DNA of 64,000 nt from Enoplosus armatus (GCF_043641665.1 NC_092194.1:14738798-14802797); one strand, 5' to 3'. Counted from the stretch's first letter, positions 12,479 to 25,850 are shown. Notes: a model not told the origin generated them from the letters alone. Translations and numbers: made by a program.

Positions 12479-13896
12479 TGTGGGTACAGAACACTCCCAA
12501 ACTCCATTGGTTGGCCTCCCTGCCCTCCTGATGTACAACAAACTGCATTCATCCTTCTCCAAAACTGTAAAATATTGTTGACACCACTTGGGATATCTTC
12601 ACTGCAGTCAGGTTTTTGAACAAATTGCCTACAACGTCTGCCTTTTACACACCAGGAAAACAGCTCAGACAGTTGATGTAGCAGTGAAAAGTGTCTTCAA
12701 AATGTGTTAACTAAAAGATACTGACTTTTGTTGGATACCCTTGCTCAAACTGGAAGCTGCTCCTCTTCAAAAACCTCTAGAATCAGTTGTCCCATCAGCC
12801 TACATTCGCAAGGACAATACAAAGGTGAGACACCTGACCCACCAACCAACGCTGAGGAACGACCTTCCAGTTATTCCCACCCCAAATGTAAAACCCACAA
12901 GTAGAGCCGTTTGTAAGAACACCATAGGGACTGGCCACTGACCCGCTTCATCAGAAAATAGGGAAAGAAAACAAAAAATAAAGTATTCCACATCAAGAGA
13001 CTATCCTTACACAGCCAGACCAACCAAACTCCAATAAAGGATGCGCCCCAATGGTGTAAATTAAATTCCCCTCTCCTAAACAGGCATTTGTCTGGATGAG
13101 TGAATAATAGTCTGTACCACGGAGACCCACAGAGAACCATTCCCAATTAGTAGCAGTCAAAGAAGAAGCAAGTAATATTAATGAAATACAAACTCCCCTA
13201 AAATTTGACAGTTCTGACCTTGCAGTTTGCTTTTAGAGTGATCCAAGTACATTAAATATGAAACTGAAGTTCGGTCTTTGGAGTATTGGTCCAAGCCCCA
13301 CAACATTTATCTAAACATCCACTCTGATACTTCTGTACAGAAAAATCAACAAGCCCCCTGGGTGTTAATTCTTAAAAGAAAATCAAAAAAAAATACAAAA
13401 ACATTGCAGAGCTCTTTAGCAAAAGCATCTAAAATGCAGAGAGAATTAAAATACCTTTTTGACAGAAGAGCAGGAGTCACCATTCAGACAAAAAACACAC
13501 AAGAAAGCGAAGTGAAATGGAAGGCGGGTGTGTATTAAGTTCAGATAGTGCTTCCACTTCAAAACATTTTCATGCCCACTGACTGTGAACCCTGGACAAA
13601 AACTTGCAGAGCCTCGCATTCGACCCCCCGATGGATGAAAACCGTGACAAACTACTGGATACTAAGCTTTCACTGGAGAGTGAAGGAGAAGCACTGACAA
13701 ACAGCAGTGACGCGCTGTTGGTCCAATCACAAGCCTGCGGTGTCAGAAGGAAATGTTGTCCTGATTGGCCAGCAGAGAGACTGTTGACTGTTGACACGCA
13801 CAAAAGTTCAGTCCTGGCTGAGACAGTACATAAACAGCTGAGGAGCCCCCTCCCCACACACCTGACGAATAACCATGACAGACATCTTTAAACTGA

Positions 13897-13933
<37 letters not shown>
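13897..13933. repeat. AAT trinucleotide microsatellite
   Basis: About twelve tandem AAT/ATA units, roughly 90 bp past the sumo3 stop codon in the direction of transcription. It would be ATT in the sumo3 3' UTR. Confidence 0.9.
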
Positions 13934-14020
13934 GGCTGAGAGGAGCGCTAGGGTGGGGAGGGACAGTGAATGTGGCTGAGGGCGTGGTCTGAGGGTGGCC
14001 GTCAATGAGGTGGGGAGGGC

Positions 14021-15637
14021 TTAGCAGTGCCCACCCGTCTGCTGCTGGAATACATCTATGGTGTCTTCATCTTCCATCTCCAGCTGAGAGGAGCAGAGCA
14101 AGAAAGGTTCCAGTTAGTGGATATAATCAATAACTGAACAGGCGATGCAGGGATGAAAATTATTTAGGACTATTCAGAGAAATGTCTGAATTGTGCAGTC
14201 GATGTTAAATAAACAAAGTGCTACTCTAAAGAATGCTCTCCAATAGTGGCCGGTTTCTCTAGTGTGTTATCATGTAGATCAACCATTTCAGAGAGGTTTA
14301 AAAAGAATATAATGGTGAATAGAGCATGATATTTTACCTGTGCAGGTGTATCCGTCTCATTGATAGGCTGGCCATCAAACCTGAACCTGATCTGCCTTAT
14401 TGCGAGACCCTGCAGGAGCGACACAACAGACATGAAGATGAATCCACTTGTTGAGGACTTTTAGTACAAAAAATGGTGGAGAAAGGTGAAGTGTGCAACT
14501 GATGGGGAGGCTGAATGAGGTAATACAGCAAATCCAAAATGACTGCATGGTGTTGAAGAGGAGGGAATTTAATAGCAGTCATTTGGGCTTTCAACTCACC
14601 TGTCGTTCACAGTACGCCTTCATTAGTTTGCTGAGGGGTGTGTGTCTTTTGATTTTGAACTGGACCACCGACCCATCTTGCCCTGCAACCTTGAGGTTGA
14701 TGTGATCGTTCTCAGTCTTTACTCCCTCCTGCAGAGACAAACGTGTTCAACATATCAGTAGTGAGTAACAGAGATGTCACAAACATCACACCAGCGTCAC
14801 AGATACACTACAGAAAAAAATAACACTGCTATCACAGATGTAAGCTGCGCCAGCCAAGTAACCTGACTGCAAGCTACATATAATTAGCTTGAAACTTTAA
14901 AAGAAATGTCACAATAACAAAGTAAGACCACAATGTCTGGTGAGGGACTATGGTTATATAATTTTACACATATTTTAACCAAAACAAACTTCGATCAGTC
15001 AGAATAATTCGGGCAGGCTACGTTACAATATGTTGCTTCAGTCACAGATGCTAACGTTAGCATGGTTAGCTCCGGGCTAGCTGGTTGGCACGGCAGCCCC
15101 TTTCAGACAGATGCTGAGTTTAGCTGCCGGCTAACGCTGCTAGCAGTTTTGTTTCGTTGTACTGTGGCCAAACGAGCACAGACACATTAAAAACAGCACG
15201 ACTAGCACGGCTACAATGTTTTTTATACGAGTGCGTCACCTCCATTTGCGCTCTTTTGTAGCTGCTGCAGTTGCGGCATTTGCGGCGTTGCGGACATAAC
15301 GTGGTCCCGTTTCGACAAAGAAAAAAATCCGCAAACGACAATCATGGTATAATTGGCATTTCTGCTCACAATCTTCGAGGCCCGAGTTAGTAGGACATAA
15401 CCTCTGCTATTTACATCTACAGAGCATTGCGTAAGCACATATACATGTAAATATTGTTGTGCGGGTACTCATTCATTTGCGAAACAAACACTGCGCCGAT
15501 TCAAGAGAAACGTGCAAACCAGGCCATTTTAGATTGCACATCTGAGAAATGGTTTGGCAGGAGCTCGACTGGGCCATCACTACAAATCTACAGCTCTTTA
15601 AATCTTTATATCTTACCTTTGGCTTTTCCTCTGACAT
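14021..15637 (-). CDS. sumo3: Sumo3: small ubiquitin-like modifier (4 exons, 94 aa)
   Basis: Coding exons are 15617-15637, 14600-14728, 14338-14409 and 14021-14083, all GT-AG and all phase 0, totalling 285 nt. The protein starts [19 protein letters not shown] and ends FQQQTGGHC. It contains the GVKTEN site used for poly-SUMO chains and the ubiquitin-like core ([40 protein letters not shown]). Cleavage by a SENP protease after the diglycine removes only two residues (HC). Mature SUMO is conjugated to lysines by E1 SAE1/UBA2 and E2 UBC9, mainly on nuclear proteins. The MSEEKPKEG start and single N in TENDH match SUMO3 rather than SUMO2, and the position beside pttg1ip agrees. The two-residue tail resembles SUMO2 in length. 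Confidence 0.95.
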
Positions 15638-15783
15638 GCTGGCTGTATTTCGTGTGAAGGTTTTCAGAATAGTCGGTTAATTGAGCTTTATTTGTCTTTC
15701 TGCCGCCTTCTGTCCTCTCTTCTCGTCCGCTGACGGGTGCGCGCTTTGGACCGCTGTTACAAATAAACGATTGGATCTGAGAG

Positions 15784-15793
15784 GACCACGTGA
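15784..15793. promoter_or_regulatory. CACGTG E-box upstream of sumo3
   Basis: ACCACGTGAC lies about 150 bp upstream of the sumo3 start codon, inside a GC-rich stretch. CACGTG is the core bound by bHLH-zip factors such as USF, MYC/MAX and TFE3. It is a motif match only. Confidence 0.4.
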
Positions 15794-17195
15794 CCTCTAA
15801 ACCGCGGGAGCGCGGACACGGGAGCGCGCACATGTGCAAAATACTCGATCACGCGAACTGATAATAATACTGTGTCAAAACCTCTGAATACTCCGCCTGT
15901 GCGTGTATTTGTATTGTGAATATTTACACATACACTTATAAATAACGCTGAATTAAGACACAAAAATAAATCATAATGTGTAACTGTGAATAAGAGCTTG
16001 TTTAACATATTTTTGTGCAATCTAAAATTGCCTTATGGTACTGAAAAATATAATATCAGCACCCACAGAAACCACATACACAGTATTTACTGATAAGCCA
16101 GCAAAAATGTATATATCACTTGAATGTTAATAACTGTGTATGGTCCCTTTTGGACAGGTCCATATGAGAATACATACAGGGCACAAAAGCACATAGCAAG
16201 AGACTAAACTCTGTTTTGTTTTTTAAAATAGAGGGGTATAAAAAAAGGAAAAAGGTCAAATAAAGTCTTTGGGAACTTCTTATAAAAAAATAACACATTT
16301 CTTAAGATTCTATTTTAGACAAGTGATAACAGTGAGATGGCCCATTGCTAATTTCTGAGATATCACACAAAAATACTGCAGTAACACCAGCCCGGTGACA
16401 GCATTTTAGTTATGTTTCCACTATCTTAATACCATTGAATTCATCCTTCTGCATTTGTAGTGTCTTTGTGCCAATAACAAAAAAGCGGACTGATAGGATA
16501 ACCTTGTAGAATACCTAATATAACAATAATAATAATATAGTTGCAGTGAAGTTTTGTCGAAAACCAAATAAAAATTGTATTCAACCATATTGAAATTTGT
16601 TGACCTTTCATAAACCCTGACTAGTATTTATCTATAATCACATCAAGGCACTTATTTAAGAAATGTAAACATTAATGCTAACAATATAGAGTCATTTATA
16701 ATCACTATGATAGATCACCAATTGCCCTTCAGTTATACAACTTGTTAATTCCCTTTGTTTATATTAATTGCCTCTTTACAAAAATACAAACCAATTCAGC
16801 AATGTCGAATATTTTATAAAATTCAACTGCATGGTGTTTCTTTTTTTATATATTTAATATTTAAAATATATCATTTTAATTTATGCTAAGCACTTATCCT
16901 TATCAGAGTTGCTGACATAAAATATCCTGAACACCTACAGTACAGTGCACAAAATAAAAATGTTCTTTACATCACACAGCCAATGTCAGGCCTCAGCCAC
17001 TAAAGCCCTTTCGTGAGGTGTTCGTAAGCATTTAAACTTCTCCAGGTGAAGTACTGTATACTGTAGAAAAGCCACTAAAGTTTTAATCAATTAATTTTCA
17101 CTTTATAATAATAAGATATAAGGCAAACAATGAAGGCAAAGCATAAACAATAAAAGTCAAGTGCCATTGAAGGAATAATTATCAGTTCAAAGTAT

Positions 17196-17201
17196 TTTAT
17201 T
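17196..17201 (-). terminator. Candidate polyadenylation signal for pttg1ip
   Basis: A minus-strand AATAAA lies about 475 bp downstream of the pttg1ip stop codon. It is a plausible end for the mRNA, but other signals further on cannot be excluded. Confidence 0.35.
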
Positions 17202-17674
17202 AGTCTTACAGGATATACAGGCTAGAATTAGGCAGACATTCAGAGTAAAGGGTAAAGCATTTTAACTTTTAATTTTTTCCAAACCTAATATGTTAAAAAA
17301 AAAAAAATCATTCCTGTCAGAGGAGCAAAACAGATCTGGAAACTTTACCTAATAAATAGTATAAGTACACGGATGCTATAGGAGCCACAGGATAGACTGC
17401 TATAGTCGTGAAGAACATTACTGCTACACATATTCTAGCCTTTGGTTACAGCCTCTTGGGTCATCACATTGAACACAACATTCCTGTTCATTGGCTGGAT
17501 GATACCAGAGACTGCTAGTACAAAACTGCTGTACAAATTGTCTTAGTTATAGTTTACATAAATTCTTAGGTCATGTCTTCTCTCACAACCGCAAGCCAGG
17601 TTGTTGATGTCTGTTGTGCAGGGGGTCAGAGTTCAGGGGAAACAGATCATGTCATGGTGAGTTCACAGATCCTC

Positions 17675-20576
17675 TCATGCAAATTTGGAGTAGGGATTTT
17701 GCCCGCTTAGACCTGGAGAAACAGAAAACAGTCAGTAAAGTCATGCATTGATTTAAACGAATAGTATTTGATATTGGGTGAATATGTGTATTTCTTTCCA
17801 TGCTGAGAGTTAGATGAGAGGATCGATACCACTCTAATGTCTGTCAGTTGAATATGAAGCTACCACCAGCAGCTAGTTATCTTAACTTAGCACAAAGACT
17901 GGAAACAAGGGGAAACAGCTAGCCTGACTCTGTCTGAAGGTAACAAAATGCACTTACCAGACTGTTCACAAGTTCACAAACTAACGCTTTATATTGCGTT
18001 TGTATGAATCCAAAAACCAGTGTAAGTGTAAAAGCGACACGTTCAATGGTCACTGTGAGGTTGCCAGGCAACCAGCAGAGACTACAGGAAGTTACTGCAC
18101 CTGGCCAAGAAATAATCTGGCACAAAACCTAAAGCTTGACACAAAAGCGTAAGAGTTGTTGGTAGGCGGACTTTGTTACCTTTGGTCAGATCCAGGCTAA
18201 TAGTTTCCTCCTGTTTCCAGTTTTTGTGCTCAGCTAAGCTAACCGGCTGCTGGCAGGTGCTTAGTATTTACAATGCAAACAGGATAGTGGTATCATTCTT
18301 CTCATCTAACGCTTAGCAAAAAATCTTTCATTCAAAGGAACAGAAAAACATAACTTCACTATAATTGTATTTGCATATGTGTAAGGAAGAGATAGAGAGA
18401 GACAAGTGATGAAAAAGTGCAAGAGCTCACCATATTTATTCCTGATTTCCTCATGTCTCTGTTTCATCTCTGCCTTCCTGTGAAGACAAAACATTCTCCT
18501 CTGAGCCACACAATGACTTAATAATATTTTTCACACTGGCAAACACTCCCAAACGTCATGCGGCCACAAACCAGTTTGGGCTGGTAACATTCTGACGTGT
18601 GCATTTTTCCCTCATTGGTTGCTTTTGTGTTGTGCTATGAAGGGAACTGATATGGATCATGACCAACCATGCAACGGGGGGGGTGGGGCTGGTCTACACA
18701 TCTACAAATCTACACATTGAGACTATTAAGAGACTACCTTAAAGCAGTAACACAGGTGGAAATGTTTAAATGCGCCCCAAGATGTGCAGAGATCCAAAAA
18801 AGCTAAATATGGACTGTAAACTAATTTGCACACAGCAATATTAGACAAGCACTCACAGACCACTGTCAGTCATTACAGTTTACAGCCGATTGCCCAAAGC
18901 GACTACCTACAGTGCCATGAGAAATAGTTACACACACGTTGAAAGGGCTGTGTACATGGAAACATTATAAATAAATATATAGAGAAATGTGAAAGTATAG
19001 CAGGAAATACACATCAGGGCGAAACAGCATGGATGAGGAAGTGTGAGGTTTTGGTTCATGAAGGGTAAAAAACGATCTTGTGTCGTGTCACACTGGTGTT
19101 GACAAACCTGTCGCATTAAAACATTATTTCTTACCTTTCTTCCTGCTTGGTTTTCAGCTTATTGGTCTGTCTCTGCATCTTGGCCTCAAACCTTTTGGAT
19201 CTGACACACAAACACAAGACCAAAGTTAGGTTATGGTTAGATGGGTCATGGGAAAGTACACAGTACGTGCCTGTGTGCGTTTTGAGTGTGGACATCTGAA
19301 AGTAACCGACAGAAATGTACATCTCATGAAATGTGTGATTTTGGAATAATTCACATTCAAGTACACTTTCAAGAAAAGTCAGAAAGCATGTGTGTATATT
19401 ATTTTGTTCATTCCACATGTCTAATGAAAAGAAGCTAGAAAGTTGCAGACAGCAGCAGATCGTTACAGTAAATAGTTCTTTAGCTTCGAGACATAATAAG
19501 TAATGTCTGAGCTTTTTCCTGTACTTAAAGGTCATTATTTCAAGTATTCTATAAATACAGCTGCCATAAAGAACGGCAGCAAACAGCCTTCTACATGGCA
19601 AAATAACTTGAAAGGAACAATTGTGGTTACTGATAAGATCTTATAAATATTTAAAAATGTATATAACAACTAATGGTACCATTGTTTGACAGAGCCTGAG
19701 CTTCACTAAAGAGAACCAAAAGTAAAGCTTGATGCCTCAGCTTCGTGTTGAGGAAGATTGACAGGTCAACCTGAGCTCACCGCACACTTACCCGAAATTC
19801 TCACACTTGCAGCAGCGGAACAGGCAGACCAGGAAGGCAATGATGATAATGCCACCAATCACTGCCATAGTGATTATCAATATCTGGAAGTTCACTGCAG
19901 ACAGAGACAGAGAAACACAATGACAAAGTTATTTAGGAATCCACATTCTCATCTTGATCTACCTTCAAGATAGAAAAATGTTCTTGAACTCTTCTTTTCT
20001 CCCTGACATTATCATTCTAATCTTTGTGTTGACAGGCGACTATGCACTCTTAACCACTCGTAATGTTGCTTGATTGTAATGTTATTTTTCATGATGTGAG
20101 AAATTAAGGTCAGTCCAGTGATGTATTCATTGTCACTGGTGAAAGACACAAGTATAAGTCCTGGATTCAGCGTTTACAGAATTAAAAGGGAATATTTGAA
20201 GTAAATTGTTCATGTTCAAGTACTCCTTGTGAAATATGCCTTCTTTGATAGTTTGCACATATTCTTTATACTGTGAACATTTGCACATTCCTTGGTCAAT
20301 ATTTTGCACATTCCATCCTGTTCATTTTGTCAATACTGTACAGCTATTTTCATTCAGAAAACAGATATTTCACATATTTATTTATATAGTTTTCACATTT
20401 GTTATTGTAAATTTCTATTTTATATTTATGATTCTTGACTTTTGCAGTATTTGTTTTTCATTATGCACTAAAATACCAAGGGAAATTATATCATAATATA
20501 CACCGATATTGTAATATAAAATGACATATATTGCGGTAGAAGATCTTCTCAATATCATCTTATGAAGCGTTATGTT

Positions 20577-20626
<50 letters not shown>

Positions 20627-23105
20627 ACACACTAGGTTGTCCTGATTTACAAAAATGGAGCATGAGGTGTTGTACTATGGCCACTTAGTACTGGCAAACT
20701 GGTAATGTAGCACAAAGAAGAAGTGCTGTTGCTATGGTTACCTGCTGCAGTAGAACTGTAGAACGGAATGGAACTACAGACAGCTGCCAGCCAATCAGAA
20801 ACAAGTATTTTCTGTAGCCATGGTATACCTTTTATGAGCTTAGTTTTTCTGTATATGTAACATGTCTTACAGCCATCAAAGAAGTAGCAACTATTAGTCA
20901 ATTAATTGATTAGTCAATCGACAGACACTTAATCTGGAACTATTGTTTTTAAATGAATTAATCATGCAATTAATGTATTAAGCATAAGCACCAAAAACTC
21001 ATTGATTTCAGCTTCTCAAAGGTGATTAGCTGCTTTTTTCTGTTTCATGTATTTTAAAATGATTATCTTTGGGGTTTGGCATGTTGGTCAGACAAAACAG
21101 GACGTCTGAAGAGATCACCTTGGACCCGGGGAAACTGTGATGAATAATTTTCAGTATTTTCTGTCGGTTAATAGACCAAACAACTGATTAATCAAAAATA
21201 TTTGCTGGCAGCCCTACATCAGAGGAATGTAACTGAGTATCCTGTGACATTTGGTAAAGCAAGATGGAAACATTCAAATAACGACCTAGTACCTCAAAAC
21301 AGTGTTTAATTAATAATAGTTACTTTTTGTACAGTAATTGAGTAAAAATACTTTTCACCTAAAGGCCTTAAATGAACAATGAAAAATGTTTATTTAAGCA
21401 CTCAGAGTTGCGGTTTGATGTAGTTACTTTTATTCAATATAATTCTGTTTATCTTGCCTTGAGTTTTTAGGAGAGGTCTTTGTGTAAGCTTGTAGCTTCC
21501 TACCTCTCCTGCATAAGCTTTTGTTTACTTCAAATCAATGTATACCCGAGTATATGTAGAGAAAAGTGTGATTGTATACATGTGAAAGTCTCTGTGTACA
21601 TATCATCTTTTGAAATGATTGTATTTTTTTCTGCGCTAATAAATAAAATAGAAATAAGCTGTGTGTGTGTGTGTGTGTGTTCACGCTCTTACTCCAGCAG
21701 AGCCCCCAGCGTGCATCATTCAATGGGCAGAGTGCATGCGGTGGAAGGATGGTGCTCACTGGATATGTTATGCACGACTTGGTTTTGATACACCATAAGC
21801 ACTGTAAAAATACCAAAACACGTAATGACCTTGTTATTATTCAAACAAACATTGAAGCCAGAGGTAATCAGGACAAATGTAGGACATACTGTTTGTTACA
21901 CAAATACACAAAGTAGAAAATGGAGGAGGAGAGTGGGAATGAAAGACAGATCAGTTACTCCCTAAACCAGTCTAACAGGTGTGGAGGGTGGAGGAGTAGC
22001 CACTGGCTATGGTTCCTCCACCTGAGACACTTCCTTTTTCCCCATCAAGCACACACACACAGGCCAGCAGAAACAAAAGGTTTTCTCCCAGGTCTTACCG
22101 TCACATTTTTCAGACATTCCTCACAGTTTGTCCCATTCTTCGCCTCACACGCTGTGGTGAAAAGAGTCAGACAGTTAGAAACACCACAGAATAATCCACA
22201 GAGGGGAAACATGGGAGCAAACTCAGCGATGTCCTTCAAACACACAAACATTTTGCCTTACAAGGGAAAGAACAAGTGACTCTAATCTTGGAGAGATTAG
22301 GTGAAGACATTATGAGACGCAGATTAATTGAGGCCTGAAGGTTTGTGCTCACTGTGGTTTTTGTAACTACCGCTGATCGTCCTGAGACACTTTCCATGGA
22401 GACGCAGCACAGTAAACACACAGACTTCAGACCAGTCATATTATCACCAGCAGACTACACAGTACAACAGCTGGGGTTGTGTAAGTGTAGTCAGGTATCT
22501 TTAAAAAGTGAGGTGTAAACAGACAGTCTCATTCTTGTGTAGCCGGTTTGTTTGTTGCAACTCCTGCTTAGAGGTTTCAACAGTACACAAAGATATGAAA
22601 CTATCAGAGGCACAATGGTATCAATAGAACCACTGTTTATCTTACTTTTAAACTCAAACAGCTTTACCTAAGATTTTCTGAATTATTTCACAATAAATAA
22701 TCTTAAACCAGAAAATACAAACAATGGGAGTGTATTCAAGACCAACACAGCTCAAATAAAGTTTTTTTGTTGCTCTATGTCCGGTTCTCTTCCCATTAAT
22801 CTTTGTAATGTTACGACACAAGAAAGCCAATACAACACTGTCCTAAACAGGGCCAAAGAAAAGTCTCTATAAGTCAGGTGAGTGGTTTTGTATATTTTAC
22901 ATTTTACCTAGGACCTAAAGGTGAAATAATGACGCAGCTAAAAGCGTTTAACGAAAGGGAGAGGTTATGTTTAGCAGCCATTAACTCCTCAGTCACCACG
23001 GAGTCACTGATTTCCACTCCTACCTTTGCCAGGTGCAGAAGCCAAAACTGTCGCCAGGCCGAAGACAAGCAGGAGAGCAGGGACAAACATCCGTGAATCC
23101 ATCAT
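17675..23105 (-). CDS. pttg1ip: Pttg1ip: PTTG1-interacting (PSI-domain) type I membrane protein (7 exons, 165 aa)
   Basis: Coding exons are 23024-23105, 22099-22151, 21693-21801, 19792-19894, 19135-19200, 18431-18477 and 17675-17712, totalling 498 nt in consistent phase. Residues 1-24 are a signal peptide. Residues about 29-80 are a cysteine-rich PSI-like domain (CEECLKNVT, CLWC, WGLCW) with N-glycosylation sequons NGT and NVT. A transmembrane helix follows at about 85-106, then a cysteine cluster (RCCKC). The tail is a charged helical region ending NPYSKFA, where human has NPYARFENN. YSKF fits the YxxPhi sorting motif. In mammals this protein (PBF) binds securin/PTTG1 and moves it to the nucleus, and it affects p53 and thyroid transporter trafficking. 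Two ATGs stand in tandem at the start; the first is used here. Human is 180 aa. Confidence 0.94.
17760..18310. repeat. Dispersed repeat family B, copy 1 (pttg1ip intron 6)
   Basis: The segment shares blocks with 23764-24383: GACTGGAAACA, GGGGAAACAGCTAGCCTG, CTCTGTC, AAGGTAACAAA, and CTAAGCTAACCGGCTGCTGG. This is the pattern of a very common teleost interspersed repeat. It lies between the exons 17675-17712 and 18431-18477. Confidence 0.65.
20582..20622. repeat. CA microsatellite (pttg1ip intron 3)
   Basis: About twenty uninterrupted CA units. Confidence 0.95.
20883..21219. repeat. AT-rich interspersed repeat (family C) in pttg1ip intron 3
   Basis: It opens GTAGCAACTATTAGTC and closes GCTGGCAGCCCTAC, with TTAATTGATTAGTC and TTGGTCAGACAAAACAG inside. 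The same blocks occur at 7069-7140 and 8220-8345, and an end fragment (GTTGCAGCCCTA) near 28480. The terminal motifs suggest a MITE with GTAGGGCTGCAA-like ends. Confidence 0.55.
21661..21681. repeat. GT microsatellite just inside pttg1ip intron 3
   Basis: Ten GT units starting about 12 bp inside the intron, beyond the donor of exon 21693-21801. Confidence 0.9.
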
Positions 23106-23326
23106 CCAGCCGCTTGGACGCAGATTATTCCGGGTGCTGTTTTATTGGTATTAGATTTGAGAAACCTGTGAGCGCAGAAAGAGGAACTGTTTTCTCTGTT
23201 CCGGTCGACAGCTGAAACTCAAGGAGTGAACTTGCCGAGAAGGAACCAAACGCTGAGTCCTGACGCAAACTCATTACGCACCACAGACAAAGGAGGGGAA
23301 GGCGTGTGTGCACTTTGTCTTGTAGG

Positions 23327-24533
23327 CAGTGGCGTAAGAAGTAGCCTACTCAAGATACTTTGCCTTAGTAAAAGTACCAATAGGCCAACAGCAAAAATAC
23401 TCCATTACAAGTAAAAGCCCTGCATCCAAAATATAGTACAATTCTTAAAAGTAAAAGTACTCGTTCTGCAGAAAATGGCTCCTCTGACATTTTTAGTTTG
23501 TCACTGATCAATTTGTACTGTAAGCAGCATTTTACTGTTTTAGCTGGTTTAGCTAAAGCTAGTTTTAATACTAAATATTGGATTATTTGAGTATCAAACA
23601 GTAATTTAAATCAAATCCCCTGAGAAATCACTCTGCAAACAACTCAACAAATCAAACGTGACAAGGGGGCTTCAACCAGACTGATTTTGTGATAAGCCAA
23701 AATAACAAGCATTTGTTGTGTAGCCTATTCTATAAGCTCATTGTGTTTTTTGTGTGAAATATTAAAGGAGTAGTCTGGTATTTTGGGAAATACTCGCTCT
23801 CTGGGGGAAGAGTAAGATGAGAAGATTGACACAACTTTCAACTTTGTTGTTAGATATGAAGCTACAGCCAGGAGATGATTAGCTTAGCTTAGCACACAGA
23901 CTGGAAACAGGGGGAAACAGCTAGCCTGGCTCTGTCCAAAGGTAAACACCTACCAGCACCTGTAAAGCTCAAGAATTGAGACGTTCTTTGTTCAATTAGT
24001 ACAAACAAAGTGTGAGAAGACATGTTCAGGTATTATGTGGAGTTATACGCCAGACTATTACTACCTGGAGTCTTCCTTGGTTGCTTGGCAACCTCAATCC
24101 TCCCATTTGTCGTTTTTTGGGAGACGGGGAAACAGCTAGCTCTGTCCAAAGGTGACAAAGTCCACATACAGCACCTCTGAAGGTCACTCATTAGCATGCT
24201 GTATTTCCTTTGTTTAATCTGTACAAAAATCAAAGTGCAAAAACAACAATTTACTAAACTAAGCTAACCGGCTGCTGGTTGTTCTTCAGCTAGCTAACTG
24301 ACAAATATGACAGAGTGGTATCGACCTTCTCCCTGCCAGAAAGCAAATAAACACATTTCCCAAAATCTCAAACTATTGCTTAAATCTGTAAAGTAACTAG
24401 TATGGCTGTACGATATTACCCTCTGAAATGTAGCGTAGTAGTATAACGTAGCATAAAATGGAAATATACCTCAAAATTGTACTTAAGTGGCTACAGTACT
24501 TAAATGAATGTCCTTAGTTACTTTCCACCACTG
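23327..24533. mobile_element. hAT-like MITE upstream of pttg1ip, with nested insertion
   Basis: Left end CAGTGGCGTAAGAAG, right end ACTTTCCACCACTG. The 8-bp flanks CTTGTAGG (23319-23326) and TTTGTAGG (24534-24541) match at seven of eight bases, supporting one insertion event. A family B repeat (23764-24383) sits inside it, explaining the 1.2-kb size. The left end is 222 bp upstream of the pttg1ip start codon. Confidence 0.8.
23764..24383. repeat. Dispersed repeat family B, copy 2, nested in the MITE
   Basis: It starts AAAGGAGTAGTCTGGTATT and ends with an approximate inverse (CAAAATCTCAAACTATTGC). It shares GGGGGAAACAGCTAGCCTGG and CTAAGCTAACCGGCTGCTGG with 17760-18310. The internal GGGGAAACAGCTAGC block occurs twice, suggesting an internal duplication. 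Confidence 0.65.
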
Positions 24534-25824
24534 TTTGTAGGCCAGTGTGTCAAAATAAATTCACCAAGACAACATAAAATAGAGGACAATAATTCCAATA
24601 ATTTATTAAAGCATAATTTTGTAAAGCCAGTTACAAATAAAAAAAGAACAACACACATATCTCTCTCTTTCTCTTTTTTTTTTACAAGCACAATATGTTT
24701 TACTAGGCTATGTAATGATGATAATAAGCATAACATAAGATAAGAATGGGCCCCACTCTGGCCGCCTGCGGCTGATAACAGGACCCTTTGTGATGAAGTT
24801 GCCCTTGGAAACAGATTTGCGATCAGATACGTCAACATCTAACTTCCAATTCATTGTTTCTCTTTAGCAAACACACTGATCGCATTTCAGCAACTATGGG
24901 GCAACTTCTTCCTACTCAGTGTAATATCAGTGACAGACAGAACCGTAGATATAGAATAACTAGAACAGACAGCTCCAGGTTCCTCGTTAATTATGGCTTA
25001 TTATGGTTTACTTTCTCTGGTTCTCCTCTCATTTTAGCCAAAACTAAAATAACCAAAAGTACAAAGTGGAACCTGTGAGTGAGTTCTGCTTATTCTAACT
25101 CTACAGGCAGGATCCCAGTGGGCTGTGTGTATGCAGCCAGGGCTGTAGCCACCATTGAAGACACTGAGGTCACGTCCTTGGTATTTTTTTCTAGGAATTT
25201 GGGGCGTTTTAGCAAAGAAAGTAAATGGAAAACATATACTTGGAAACTTTAATAGGCTGATTCCAGTATTTTTAGACTAAATATATATTTAAATTTGAAT
25301 CCTTGCAGACAAATAAAGTATCTATTTATTTATTTATTTATTATTTCCTCACCAAAGTTATATTCCTGGTAATGTGGGGGAGGTTTTAGACCATGTTGGG
25401 GAAAGAAAGAAGAAACAAATCCAAATTATAATGAAATTTCTGGTGTCATTGAACTCATGACCTCAGTATTTCTAAAATCTTGGCTTAGGCCCTGTACGTG
25501 GCACCACAGATAGACAACAGACAATTTCACCTTAAGAAGTTCAACTTCACTTAAATATCTGGCATGACAGCAAACTAGGGGAAATATTGAAATTATTATT
25601 GACACAGAAACTAGTTAGCTGAATCGAATTAAATGAATCGGACTGTGTTTTGACGTTAGACAGTATTTTTCCGTGTTATCTAAGTATTCCCCCTGGATAT
25701 TTGATGTGGGGAAACATTTGAGTACTCTAGAGGTGTTGTACAGGAGGGACGCTGCCATCTACCTGCAGTGCCACAGAGTCAAGTGATATTGACATTACAG
25801 TGACTTCATTTCCAGTCCAAAACG

Positions 25825-25850
25825 CACACACACACACACACACACACACA
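25825..25850. repeat. CA microsatellite
   Basis: About thirteen CA units between pttg1ip and the myosin gene. Confidence 0.9.

Larger units (their letters stand above)
9214..14020. other. Non-coding interval between tspear and sumo3
   Basis: No conserved exon is visible on either strand. The high-coordinate part, at least 13560-14020, is probably sumo3 3' UTR and contains an AAT microsatellite. The low-coordinate part is tspear upstream DNA. In human this interval carries UBE2G2, and no ubiquitin-conjugating enzyme exons were seen. A transposon occupies 11537-12478. Confidence 0.6.
15638..17674. other. sumo3 promoter side and pttg1ip 3' region
   Basis: About 15640-15850 is relatively rich in CpG for this window (GCGCGC, ACCGCGGGAGCGCGG) and is the likely sumo3 promoter and 5' UTR. 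The rest is AT-rich and has no open frame of note. It probably contains the pttg1ip 3' UTR up to a signal near 17196. Confidence 0.6.
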
